Origin: CADCVT01 sp036389485 | GTDB lineage: Bacteria > Actinomycetota > Thermoleophilia > Solirubrobacterales > Solirubrobacteraceae | NCBI GenBank assembly: GCA_036389485.1 | Contig: DASVPR010000027.1 | Location: forward strand, 1-64,000 | Direction of reading: 5' to 3' | DNA length: 64,000 nucleotides | Shown: one piece after another, positions 1 through 7,929 of the stretch | Layout: each line of letters starts with the position of its first letter | How positions within the stretch are numbered: position 1 is the first letter of the stretch | Position numbers and translations under genes: made by a program | Notes under the pieces: model-generated | The model's input: the letters and a program-made list of their open reading frames with translations, nothing else | The model's database searches: none | What the model was told of the DNA's origin: nothing

Positions 1-2215
1 CCGAGGAGTGGTGCGACACGTTGCCCGACTTCGTCAGGAGCGAGTGCCCGCACTTCAGCGAGGTCACCGTCGGCTTGAAGCCGGAGGCGGCCAGGAACTC
101 CAGGGTCGCCAGCACGCGGCGGTCGATCGCGCCGAGCCGGACGTCGCGCCGGCCGCAGCCGTAGACGTCGATGCGCGGGTTGGCCAGCACCCGGCGGACG
201 AGCGCGTCCTTGCTCATCAGCAGGATCTGGCCGATCGACGGGGTCTTCGCGTCCGGGCCGAAGAACGGGTTCTTGCCGGCGGCGCGGTAGATCGCGGTGG
301 TCTCCAGGAGCTTCCAGCCGTCGAGGATCGGCTTCGGGTCGATCCGCGGGGCGCCGCGGCCGGCGGGGCGGACCTCGAAGAGGATGTGCGGCGAGCGCGT
401 CGAGCTCGTGTGGCCGACGCGGCCGAGGACGGTGCCCGCGATGACCGACGCGCCGGGCTTCAGCCGCTTCCAGCGGATCTGCGGGGCGTCGAGGTTGAGC
501 AGCTCCTCGGCGTACGCGGTGCGGCCCTGCGGGACGGGCTCGCCGCCGAGCTGCTGCTCGCCGCCGGCGGTGAACGCCTGCGGGCGGGTCGGGTTCGCGA
601 AGAGACGCTCCTTGCCGCCCGCCGTGCTCGCGCTGCCCGCGGCGGGCTCGACCGCCGGCGTCGCGGCGCTGCGCTCGGAGCGGACCTCGTGGCGGCGCGG
701 CTTCGCGCCGTGCTTCGCGACCGGGTAGGAGGCCTCGAGGCCGGCGAGGCGGCCGTACGTGTAGGTGTTGCCGAAGGCGTCGCGGACCTTGACGTAGCGG
801 CCGAGCCGCTTGTCCTTGCCCAGCGCGACGACCGTGCCGTCGTGCGTCGCGACCGCGTTCGTCCCCTCGTTGGCGAAGATGAGGGTCGCGGGGTCCTTGG
901 TGTCGTCGGCGTAGCGCGCCTTGCCGTCGAGCGGGAAGCGGCCCTGCGTCAGGCCGGTGAGCGAGCCGACCATGTCAGGCGGTAGGCCGCCGACGATGCG
1001 GGCGCGCATCAGGACCGACTCGACGTACCAGTCGGCGTGGTTGTAGGCGAAGATCGCTCGGCGGAGGTCCTGCTCGGCGCCGGCCGCCTGCAGGTAGCGC
1101 GCGGCGGCGAAGATCGCGTCGACGGGGTTGTACGGGTCGTTGCGGCCGTCGCCGTTGGCGTCGACGCCGTACTGCTTCCACGTCGCGGGCATGAACTGCA
1201 TCCAGCCCAGCGCGCCCGCGCTCGACACGTTGAGGTTGCGGCCGTAGTCGGTCTCGATCTCGTTGATCGCCGCGAGGACCTCCCAGCGCACGCCGTACTC
1301 GACGCCGGCGGCCTGGTAGATGGAGAGGAGGAAGGGCGGGATCCGGAACTTGTCGATGAAGAAGTTCGGCACGCCGACGTTCGCCGGACCCGGGATCGCG
1401 ATCGACGTCGTCGGGTTGGCGACCGTCGGGACGCCGCCGGCGTTGTGCTGCGGAGCGCGCGTCGGCGTGCGGTCGACACGCTCGTGCTTCGGCTTCTGCG
1501 GCGCGGCGGGCTCGTCGGCGCCGGCGTAGGCGGAGTGGCGGTCGCGGCGCGGCTTCGGCGCGGGGGTGCAGTCGGTCGCGGCCCCCTTCTTCGCGGCGGC
1601 CGCAGTCGGGGCGGCGGCGTAGGCGCTCGGCGCCGGGTCCGCGCTCGCGGCGTCCGCGGTCGCGGCGTGCGCGGCCGGGTCCGCCGGGCACTCCTCCGCG
1701 GCGTCGTCGGCGGGCGGCGCGGCGGCGTCGGTCGTATCAGTCGCCGCGGCGGCGGGGGCGGCGGGGTCGCTTCCCTCACCCGCGTTGCTCGCGGCCGCGT
1801 CGGGCGAAGGGGCCGCGTCGCTCGCGGCGGCGGCCGCGGCGGGCTGCTCCGGAGTCGCGCGCTCGGCGGGCGCGGCGGGCGGCTGCTGCGGGGGCGCCGC
1901 CTGCTCCTGCGCGGGCGCGCCCGTGGAGGAGACGCCGGCCGGGGCGGTGGAGGTGTCGGTGCGGGTGACGGCGGGCGACTCGGCCGTGGCCTGCGCGGCG
2001 GGGGTGACCTCGGGCTGGCCGGCGCCGACGGCGTCCTGGCCGGGGGCGGCGGGATCGGCGTCCTGCGCGGCGGACTGGACGATGCCCGCGCCGAAGCCGA
2101 TGGCGAGCACGCCGGCGCCGGCGAGACCCGCGGCAAGGCGCAGACGACCGGCCGGCGCGCGATCGCCGGTTGCGGGGGCCTGGTCGGGCCCGTGCTCGGA
2201 GGAGCCGGAAGCCAT
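1..2215 (-). CDS. Exported cell-wall hydrolase, SLT + LytM-like + M15-like (partial, runs off left edge)
   Basis: Reads leftward from an ATG at 2215 preceded by GGAGG and is still open at base 1, so about 738 residues are visible and the C-terminus is missing. Order seen: short cytoplasmic N-terminus, one hydrophobic signal/anchor segment (residues about 28-48), a long Ala/Pro/Thr-rich linker, an MltB-type lytic transglycosylase domain (VPNFFIDKFRIPPF; INEIETDYGRN with the likely catalytic Glu; ALGWMQFMPATW), a LytM/M23-like module, and the beginning of an M15-like metallopeptidase (GNVSHHS). The M23 module looks non-catalytic: the usual HLHFE is SPHILFE and the usual YAHL is YGRL. It should bind or cut peptidoglycan outside the membrane. 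It is a clear paralog of the gene at 4470-6887, with near-identical SLT and C-terminal blocks and an unrelated linker. Confidence 0.85.
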   Translation of the reverse strand, partial: MASGSSEHGPDQAPATGDRAPAGRLRLAAGLAGAGVLAIGFGAGIVQSAAQDADPAAPGQDAVGAGQPEVTPAAQATAESPAVTRTDTSTAPAGVSSTGAPAQEQAAPPQQPPAAPAERATPEQPAAAAAASDAAPSPDAAASNAGEGSDPAAPAAAATDTTDAAAPPADDAAEECPADPAAHAATADAASADPAPSAYAAAPTAAAAKKGAATDCTPAPKPRRDRHSAYAGADEPAAPQKPKHERVDRTPTRAPQHNAGGVPTVANPTTSIAIPGPANVGVPNFFIDKFRIPPFLLSIYQAAGVEYGVRWEVLAAINEIETDYGRNLNVSSAGALGWMQFMPATWKQYGVDANGDGRNDPYNPVDAIFAAARYLQAAGAEQDLRRAIFAYNHADWYVESVLMRARIVGGLPPDMVGSLTGLTQGRFPLDGKARYADDTKDPATLIFANEGTNAVATHDGTVVALGKDKRLGRYVKVRDAFGNTYTYGRLAGLEASYPVAKHGAKPRRHEVRSERSAATPAVEPAAGSASTAGGKERLFANPTRPQAFTAGGEQQLGGEPVPQGRTAYAEELLNLDAPQIRWKRLKPGASVIAGTVLGRVGHTSSTRSPHILFEVRPAGRGAPRIDPKPILDGWKLLETTAIYRAAGKNPFFGPDAKTPSIGQILLMSKDALVRRVLANPRIDVYGCGRRDVRLGAIDRRVLATLEFLAASGFKPTVTSLKCGHSLLTKSGNVSHHSS

Positions 2216-2278
2216 GACTCCTCCGCGTTGTTCGGCAGGGTCCCCCAGCCCTTGACAGAGGCCGCCAGACTTCGGCCT

Positions 2279-3007
2279 ATGACCAGTGGACGTCCGTTCT
2301 ACTCAGAGTTCGGATGGGCCTACGACCTGCTGGTCGCCGATGCCGTGGAGCCGTGGGTGGACGCTGTCGAGGAGGCCCTGCGAGCGCGGGAGATCGCGCG
2401 GCCGGCGCGGGTCCTCGACGCCGGCTGCGGCACCGGCCGCCACGCCGCCGAGCTGGCCGCGCGCGGCCACGACGTCGTCCTCCTCGAGCCCTCCGCCGAG
2501 CTGCTCGCGCAGGCGCACGAGAGGCTCCCGGACGCCCTCGCCTTCCACGCCGACCTCTTCGCGCCGCCGCCCGTCGACGTCGACTGCGCCACCTGCCGCG
2601 GCGTGCTCAACGACGTCGTCGAGGACGCCGAGCGCGACACCGCGCTGGAGACCCTCGCCGCGGTCCTCCGCCCCGGAGGGATCCTCGTGGCGGACGTCCG
2701 CGAGCGAGAGGCGACCGCCGCCCGCTACCGCCCCGGCCGAACCCTCGACCGCCACGTCGAGCTCCGGAGCGGGCCCCTCCACTTCCACTCCACCGGTACG
2801 TGGGACGACGCGGCCGGCCTCGTCTGCCTCCACGAGCGGCACGAGGCCGGCGGCCGTGTCGCCGAGTCCGACTTCGTCATGCGCCCGTGGACGGAAGACG
2901 AGGTCCGCGGGCGGCTCGCCCGCGCCGGCTTCCGCGACGTCGCGATCGGGCCGGGCGCCGGCGAGCGGCGCGCCGACCGGCTGCTCGTGGTGGCGACCCG
3001 CGGCTAG
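2279..3007 (+). CDS. SAM-dependent methyltransferase, class I
   Basis: 242 residues. AdoMet-binding motif I is VLDAGCGTGRH (residues 45-55), followed by an acidic residue at the end of strand 2 (LLEPSAEL) and the late motif LRPGGILVADV; this is the standard seven-strand Rossmann methyltransferase layout. The substrate cannot be read from the sequence; the fold is shared by small-molecule, lipid and tRNA methyltransferases. The ATG at 2279 was chosen because homologous-looking sequence (YSEFGWAYDLL, typical of this family's N-terminus) begins just after it. The gene is divergent from the hydrolase at 1-2215 and convergent with the HD protein, overlapping its stop by 4 bases. A perfect TTGACA lies at 2252 but no good -10 follows it. 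Confidence 0.88.
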   Translation: MTSGRPFYSEFGWAYDLLVADAVEPWVDAVEEALRAREIARPARVLDAGCGTGRHAAELAARGHDVVLLEPSAELLAQAHERLPDALAFHADLFAPPPVDVDCATCRGVLNDVVEDAERDTALETLAAVLRPGGILVADVREREATAARYRPGRTLDRHVELRSGPLHFHSTGTWDDAAGLVCLHERHEAGGRVAESDFVMRPWTEDEVRGRLARAGFRDVAIGPGAGERRADRLLVVATRG

Positions 3008-3591
3008 CCCGGCGGCGAGGGCGGCAGCGCGCGCAGCGCCCACAGCTCGAAGCGAAGCTGACGCTGCAGCGCGTGGTCGGGCAGGGCCCGCTCGAGCATC
3101 TCGAGGCTCGCCTCGTAGTGCTCGAGCCGCCGCTGGACCTGCGGGTCGTCGGCGGCCGACGGGTTCCGCGTCAGCGTCGCGCGCAGCTCGCGCGCCTTCG
3201 TCACCTTGTCCGCCGCGAAGATCGCCGCCGCGTCCTCGCCGGCGGCCTCGACCCGCTCGCGCAGCGCGGCCTTCTGCTCGGCGTAGTCCTCGATCGTCTC
3301 GTCGTCGCTCAGCGCCGCGACGAGGTCCGCGACGCGCGCGCCGAAGCGCTCGCGGAGCTCCTCGGTCGTGGCCTCGGTCTCCTCGATCGCGTCGTGGAGC
3401 AGGCCGGCCGCGACGACCTCGTCCTCGCAGCCGCGGTTGCGCAGCAGGACGGCGACTTCGAGCGGGTGCAGGATGAACGGCGCGAGGTCGGAGTCCCGCC
3501 GCTGGCCCTCGTGGCGCCGTGCGGCGAACGCGAGCGCCTCGCACGTCAGCGGCAGGTCGGCGAGGAACGGCGGCGAGAGCGACTCGCTCAT
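3004..3591 (-). CDS. HD-domain phosphohydrolase (SpoT/MESH1-like hydrolase fold)
   Basis: 195 residues. The metal-binding HD signature is present: His27 (RRHEGQ), His42 (LHPLEV), His66-Asp67 (AAGLLHDAIEET) and a later Asp in ADKVTK, in the spacing of the ppGpp-hydrolase domain of SpoT/MESH1. There is no synthetase, TGS or ACT domain, so it is a stand-alone small hydrolase. Members of this class hydrolyse (p)ppGpp or NADPH; which applies here is not determined. The ATG at 3591 has no Shine-Dalgarno sequence but sits 7 nt after TAGCGT, a -10-like hexamer on the minus strand, implying a leaderless mRNA. Divergent from znuA across 26 bp. Confidence 0.85.
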   Translation of the reverse strand: MSESLSPPFLADLPLTCEALAFAARRHEGQRRDSDLAPFILHPLEVAVLLRNRGCEDEVVAAGLLHDAIEETEATTEELRERFGARVADLVAALSDDETIEDYAEQKAALRERVEAAGEDAAAIFAADKVTKARELRATLTRNPSAADDPQVQRRLEHYEASLEMLERALPDHALQRQLRFELWALRALPPSPPG

Positions 3592-3617
3592 GGCCCGGAC
3601 GCTACTGTGGAGCGCCG
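3592..3617. promoter_or_regulatory. Compact bidirectional leaderless promoter between HD gene and znuA
   Basis: Only 26 bp separate the two start codons. On the minus strand TAGCGT (3604-3599) lies 7 nt before the ATG at 3591. On the plus strand TACTGT (3603-3608) lies 9 nt before the ATG at 3618. The two -10 hexamers share the central TA, so both promoters are melted from nearly the same bases and should compete. Confidence 0.55.
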
Positions 3618-3634
3618 ATGAGAATCGTTCTCAT
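3618..3634. promoter_or_regulatory. Zur/Fur-family operator-like palindrome on the znuA start codon
   Basis: ATGAGAA-TCG-TTCTCAT is a perfect 7-bp inverted repeat around 3 bases, matching the shape of actinobacterial Zur boxes (TGAnAAT-n-ATTnTCA). It begins exactly at the ATG of the zinc-binding lipoprotein. With leaderless initiation, a bound repressor would cover +1 to +17. Confidence 0.6.
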
Positions 3635-4463
3635 TCTATTGACGGGCCTCGCCGTCCTCGCCGGGTGCGGCGGCTCCGACGAAGGCGACGCCGGCGGGAA
3701 GCTGCGCGTCGTCGCGACGACCGAGCAGCTCGCCGACTTCGCGCGGCAGGTCGGGAGCGACCGCGTCCAAGTCGAGACGCTGCTCGACCGGGGCACCGAC
3801 CCGCACGATTACGAGCCCCGCCCCAGCGACGCCGAAGCGGTCGCGCGCGCGGACGTCGTCCTGCGGTCCGGCGGCGAGGTCGACGAGTGGCTGGGCGACC
3901 TCGTCGACGCCGCGGGCGGCGACGCGAAGGTCGTCGACGTCCGCGAGGCGATCGGCGAGACCGGCGACGACCCGCACTGGTGGCAGGACCCGCGCAACGT
4001 CCTGCGCGCGCTGCCGGTCATCGCGCGCGAGCTCGACGGCGACCCCGCCCCGTACGCGCGGCAGGTCCGGGCGCTCGACCGTGACGTCGCGGCCTGCATG
4101 CGCTCGATCCCGCGCGAGCGGCGCAAGCTCGTCACCAACCACGACGCTTTCGGGTACTTCGCGCGCCGCTACGGCATCGAGGTCCTCGGCTCGATCCTCC
4201 CCGGCCGCTCGACCTCCGCGCAGCCGAGCGCGAAGGACACCCGCGAGCTGGTCGACGCGATCGAGCGCGCCGGGGTCGCCACGATCTTCCCCGAGAGCGC
4301 CCTGCGCCAGGACCTCGAGCGCGCGGTCGCCCGCGACGCGGGAGCGCAGGTCGGCGAGCCGCTGTACGCCGACACGCTCGGGCCGAGCAGGACGTACGTC
4401 GACGCGCTCCGCCATGACGCGGCGGCGATCGCGAAGGGGCTCGGGGGGAGCTGCCGGTTGTAG
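3618..4463 (+). CDS. znuA: Metal ABC transporter substrate-binding lipoprotein (ZnuA-like)
   Basis: 281 residues with a lipoprotein signal peptide (lipobox LAGC, Cys17). Metal-ligand motifs of cluster-9 binding proteins are in order: HDYEPRPSD (His63), DPHWWQDPRN, TNHDAFGYFARRYGI and FPESAL. It should capture Zn(II), or less likely Mn(II), outside the membrane for an ABC importer. There is no long His-rich loop, and no permease or ATPase gene lies beside it, so its partners must be elsewhere. The start at 3618 follows from the -10-like TACTGT 9 nt upstream and from the signal peptide beginning at once (MRIVLILLTG). The Zur-like palindrome overlying the start supports zinc over manganese. Confidence 0.88.
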   Translation: MRIVLILLTGLAVLAGCGGSDEGDAGGKLRVVATTEQLADFARQVGSDRVQVETLLDRGTDPHDYEPRPSDAEAVARADVVLRSGGEVDEWLGDLVDAAGGDAKVVDVREAIGETGDDPHWWQDPRNVLRALPVIARELDGDPAPYARQVRALDRDVAACMRSIPRERRKLVTNHDAFGYFARRYGIEVLGSILPGRSTSAQPSAKDTRELVDAIERAGVATIFPESALRQDLERAVARDAGAQVGEPLYADTLGPSRTYVDALRHDAAAIAKGLGGSCRL

Positions 4464-4469
4464 GCGCGG

Positions 4470-6887
4470 CTACTCGCCGCGGTGGTGGTCCGAGGCGCGC
4501 GGGCTGCGCGGGACGACCGTCACCGCGTCCTTGCTCGGCTGCGCGCGGACGGTCGGGTTGTCGATCTCGCTCAGCCGGTCGATGAGCTTGATCCACTGGC
4601 CGGGCTTGAGGACGGCGGCGAGCTGGCGGCCCGCCTTCGTCCCGCCGAGCGGCGTGAAGCCGACGTGGACGTGGTCGTCGTGGTCGCCCATCGCGAGCGT
4701 GTTGTCCGCGCCCTCGTACGTCATGAGCGAGATGATCTGCGTCGGCTTCATCGCGCCCTGCAGCGTCAGCAGCCGCCGGATCGTCAGGTCGGTCACCGAC
4801 CCGCGCCCCTGGTGGCCGAGGATCGGGACCCCGTTGATGCGCGCGATGTCGACGGCGCTGCCGGTCGAGTGGTGCGAGACGTTCCCCGAGCTCGTGAGGT
4901 ACGAGTGGCCGCAGGTCAGCGACGTCACCGTCGGCCGCAGGCCGCTGGCGGCGAGGAACTCGAGCGTGGCGAGGACGCGCCGGTCGATCCGCGACGCCTT
5001 GATGTCCCGCCGCCCGCACGAGTAGACCTCGATGCGCGGGTTGCGCAGGACGCGGCGCTCGAGCTCGCTCTTGCCCATCAGCAGGATCTGGCCGATCGAC
5101 GGCGTCTTCGCGTCCGGCCCGAAGAACGGGTTGCGCGAGCGCGCGCGGTAGATCGCGGTGGTCTCGAGCAGCTTCCACCCGTCGAGGATCGGCTTGGGGT
5201 CGATCTGCGGCGCGCCGCGGCCGGCGGGCCGGATCGAGAAGACGACGTGCGGCGCCTGCTTGCGCGACGTACGCCCGATGCGGCCGAGGACCGTGCCGCC
5301 GATGACCCGCGATCCGACGCGCAGGCGCTTCATGACGACCTGGTCGCGCGGCAGCCCGAGCAGGTCCGAGTCGGCCCAGGACGCGAGGGCCTCGAGCTGC
5401 TTCTCGCCGCCGGCCTGCCGGGCACCCGCGCGGGCGGGCCGCGCGAACAGCCGCTCCTTGACCGGCCGGCGCGCCGGAGCCGTGCCGCGAGCCTTCCTCC
5501 TTGGCGCCGCCTTCTTCGGCTGCGTGCCGGCGCTGGCGGCCTGCGTCGGCGCCGGGTCCTTCGGCGGGTTCGCGTACATGCCCGCGGGCGCGGTCGCCGG
5601 GCCCTCGCGCAGCACCGGATGCCGCCGGGCGAGCGAGCCGAGGTGCGAGTAGGTGTAGGTGTTGCCGAAGGCGTCGCGGATCCGCACGAACCGGCCCTGC
5701 TCCAGCGTGTGGCCGCGCGCGACGACCTTCGCGTCCTGCACCGCCACGACGGGGGAGCCCGGCTTCGCGTAGATCTTGATGTCGCGGCGCCTCTCGTCGG
5801 CGTCGATCGGCACGGCCGCGTTCGAGCCCTTCGCGACCCGCCGCTGCGCCTCGCGCGCGTCGACGTCGTTGGCGTACCGGGCCCGGGCCGCCACCGGGAA
5901 GCGGCCCTGGGTCAGGCCCGTCAGCGACCCGACGAGGTCGGTCGGCAGCCCGCCGATCAGGCGCGCGCGCATGAGGACCGAGTCGACGTACCAGTCGGCG
6001 TGGTTGTAGGCGAAGATCGCCCGCGCCAGATCGTGATCCGCGCCCGCGGCCCGGAGATATCGAGCCGCCGCGAAGATCGCGTCGACCGGGTTGTACGGGT
6101 CCTTCTTCTTGTCGCCGTTGGCGTCGACGCCGTACCGCTTCCAGGTGGACGGCATGAACTGCATCCACCCCAGCGCGCCCGCGGACGAGACGTTGAGGTT
6201 GCGGCCGTAGTCGGTCTCGATCTCGTTGATCGCCGCGAGGACCTCCCACCGCACGCCGTACTCGATCCCGGCCGCCTGGTAGATCGACAGCAGGAACGGC
6301 GGGATCCGGAACTTGTCGATGAAGAAGTTCGGGACGCCGATCGGCGCCGGGCCCGGGACGGCGATCGAAGTGGTCGGCTCGGCCGCGGTCGGGAGGCCCT
6401 CCTCGCCCGGCCGCGTCGAGCGCCGCTCGGGCTCGCGGTCCTTCTTCCGGCCGCCCCCCAGTCGCCCGTCGGCCCGCGTCGCGGCGTGCCGCTTCTTCTC
6501 GCCGGTCGTCTTCTGGGGGCGCTCGCCCTCGCCCGCGGTCGCCGGCACCTCGTCGGCCACCTCGGGCTCCGCGGCCGTGATGTCGTCGGGCTTCGGTGTC
6601 CAACCATCAGGCTCGACCTGAGGCTTAGAAGGTGTCTCGGAAGGCCCGTCGGCAGGGGCCTCGACCTCGGAGATCGCGATGACCTGCGACTCGTCGACGT
6701 CAGGGAAGTCGATGGTCCACAGATCGGTCCCCGCAGGGACCTCGAGCGTCTGCACGACCACCCGGCCGTCGCTCAACGTGACCTCGAAGCTTCGGACGTC
6801 CGCATGCGCGCTCAACACCGAGCCCCCGAGGGCTGCCGTGGCGAGGCCCGCGAGGACGAGGGCGAGCGCGATGCGCGGCCGGATCAC
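4470..6887 (-). CDS. Exported cell-wall hydrolase, SLT + degenerate LytM + M15-like domain
   Basis: 805 residues from a GTG at 6887 preceded by GGGAGG (9-nt gap); a GTG at 6920 would add 11 residues before the same signal peptide. Order: signal peptide (about 1-30), a G5/LysM-free N-terminal segment, an acidic linker, an MltB-type lytic transglycosylase domain (about 195-320; NEIETDYGRN, GWMQFMPSTW), an M23/LytM-like module split by a basic linker (about 375-430 and 515-570), and an M15/VanY-like module (about 620-750; SHHSTGSAVDI, DHDDHVHVGF). The LytM part keeps YSHL but has HVVF in place of HLHF, so it is probably structural. The M15-like part keeps the His/Asp/His pattern expected for zinc. 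Likely trims peptidoglycan in the periplasm-equivalent space. Paralog of the gene at 1-2215; convergent with znuA. Confidence 0.87.
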   Translation of the reverse strand: MIRPRIALALVLAGLATAALGGSVLSAHADVRSFEVTLSDGRVVVQTLEVPAGTDLWTIDFPDVDESQVIAISEVEAPADGPSETPSKPQVEPDGWTPKPDDITAAEPEVADEVPATAGEGERPQKTTGEKKRHAATRADGRLGGGRKKDREPERRSTRPGEEGLPTAAEPTTSIAVPGPAPIGVPNFFIDKFRIPPFLLSIYQAAGIEYGVRWEVLAAINEIETDYGRNLNVSSAGALGWMQFMPSTWKRYGVDANGDKKKDPYNPVDAIFAAARYLRAAGADHDLARAIFAYNHADWYVDSVLMRARLIGGLPTDLVGSLTGLTQGRFPVAARARYANDVDAREAQRRVAKGSNAAVPIDADERRRDIKIYAKPGSPVVAVQDAKVVARGHTLEQGRFVRIRDAFGNTYTYSHLGSLARRHPVLREGPATAPAGMYANPPKDPAPTQAASAGTQPKKAAPRRKARGTAPARRPVKERLFARPARAGARQAGGEKQLEALASWADSDLLGLPRDQVVMKRLRVGSRVIGGTVLGRIGRTSRKQAPHVVFSIRPAGRGAPQIDPKPILDGWKLLETTAIYRARSRNPFFGPDAKTPSIGQILLMGKSELERRVLRNPRIEVYSCGRRDIKASRIDRRVLATLEFLAASGLRPTVTSLTCGHSYLTSSGNVSHHSTGSAVDIARINGVPILGHQGRGSVTDLTIRRLLTLQGAMKPTQIISLMTYEGADNTLAMGDHDDHVHVGFTPLGGTKAGRQLAAVLKPGQWIKLIDRLSEIDNPTVRAQPSKDAVTVVPRSPRASDHHRGE

Positions 6888-6990
6888 GCGCGCAAGCCTC
6901 CCAGGTGCGCGTGCGCGCACGCAACTTCCGCAGCCGTGCTGTCACGGAGGCCGTGTGGCGGGGGGAGCCGGATGCTCGGCAGCGTACCGA

Positions 6991-7029
6991 TTCACAGACC
7001 TTTCACAACACGGGCACAGGGACGTAACA
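6991..7029 (+). promoter_or_regulatory. Pho-box array of four 11-bp direct repeats upstream of pstS
   Basis: TTCACA at 6991, TTCACA at 7002, GGCACA at 7013 and GTAACA at 7024 recur at exactly 11-bp steps, the unit length of PhoB/PhoP boxes. If transcription starts at the pstS ATG (7063), the array covers about -72 to -34, the normal place for an activator of this family. The -10 would be GACAGT at 7050-7055, 7 nt before the ATG. Confidence 0.7.
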
Positions 7030-7062
7030 AGGTGGGCGGCGACGGCCGTGACAGTCGACGCC

Positions 7063-7929
7063 ATGTTCCGACTTCGAAACCTGATCCTCCTCGCCCTCGG
7101 CAGCGCGCTCGTCCTCGGAGCGAGCGCCTGCGGCGAGGACGAGGCCGCGGGCGGAGGAGACCTCTCCGGCTCGATCCGCATCGACGGCTCCTCGACCGTC
7201 TACCCGTTCGCGCAGGCGGCCGCCGAGCAGTTCCAGTCGCAGCACCCCGACGTGAAGATCTCGGTCGGCCAGTCCGGCACCGGCGGCGGCTTCGAGAAGT
7301 TCTGCGCCGGCGAGACCGACATCTCGAACGCGTCTCGCCCCATCAAGGACGACGAGGAGGTGCCGCTCTGCGAGAAGGGCGGGGTCCAGTACAGCGAGGT
7401 CCAGGTCGCCAACGACGGGATCGCCGTCGTCTCGAACCCGAAGCTGAAGATCGACTGCCTGACCACCGGGCAGCTGAAGGACCTGTGGTCGACCTCGAAG
7501 GACAAGCGCTACAGCCTCTTCGGCCCCGGCACCGACTCCGGCACGTTCGACTTCTTCACCGCCGAGATCAACGGCGAGGAGGGCAGGACGCGCAAGGACT
7601 ACCAGCCGTCCGAGGACGACAACGTGCTCGTCCAGGGGATCGCGGCCGACGACAACGGCCTGGGGTACTTCGGCTTCTCGTACTACGAGCAGAACCAGGA
7701 CAAGCTCAACCTGATCGGCGTCGACGCCGGGGACGGCTGCGTGAAGCCGAGCACCGAGACGATCCAGGACGGCTCGTATGAGCCGCTCTCGCGGCCGCTC
7801 TTCATGTACCCGTCCAAGAAGGCGCTGGCCCGCCCCGAGGTGAAGGCGTTCATGGACTACGTCGAGGCGAACGCGGAGCGGATCGCCGCCGACGCGCAGC
7901 TCGTCCCGCTCACGGGAGCGGAGCGATAG
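7063..7929 (+). CDS. pstS: Phosphate ABC transporter substrate-binding lipoprotein PstS
   Basis: 288 residues with a lipoprotein-type signal peptide (Cys23 in GASACGED). Phosphate-binding signatures are clear: IDGSSTVYPF, SGTGGGFEKFC, ISNASRPI, LFGPGTDSGTFDFF, SEDDNVLVQG, LSRPLFMYP. It captures orthophosphate at the cell surface and delivers it to PstC/PstA. It is short for the family: between LKDLWS and LFGPGTDSG only about 8 residues remain where relatives have roughly 20 more, so one surface loop is lost. First gene of the operon; the Pho-box array upstream points to induction under phosphate starvation. No Shine-Dalgarno sequence precedes the ATG. Confidence 0.96.
   Translation: MFRLRNLILLALGSALVLGASACGEDEAAGGGDLSGSIRIDGSSTVYPFAQAAAEQFQSQHPDVKISVGQSGTGGGFEKFCAGETDISNASRPIKDDEEVPLCEKGGVQYSEVQVANDGIAVVSNPKLKIDCLTTGQLKDLWSTSKDKRYSLFGPGTDSGTFDFFTAEINGEEGRTRKDYQPSEDDNVLVQGIAADDNGLGYFGFSYYEQNQDKLNLIGVDAGDGCVKPSTETIQDGSYEPLSRPLFMYPSKKALARPEVKAFMDYVEANAERIAADAQLVPLTGAER

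Noticed and set aside
8..985. Plus-strand open frame at the left edge
   Set aside because: It is antisense to the SLT/LytM hydrolase, whose domains are unmistakable on the minus strand.
2252..2257. TTGACA as the -35 of the methyltransferase promoter
   Set aside because: Seventeen bases downstream is GCCTAT, overlapping the start codon, and no usable -10 lies at a proper spacing.
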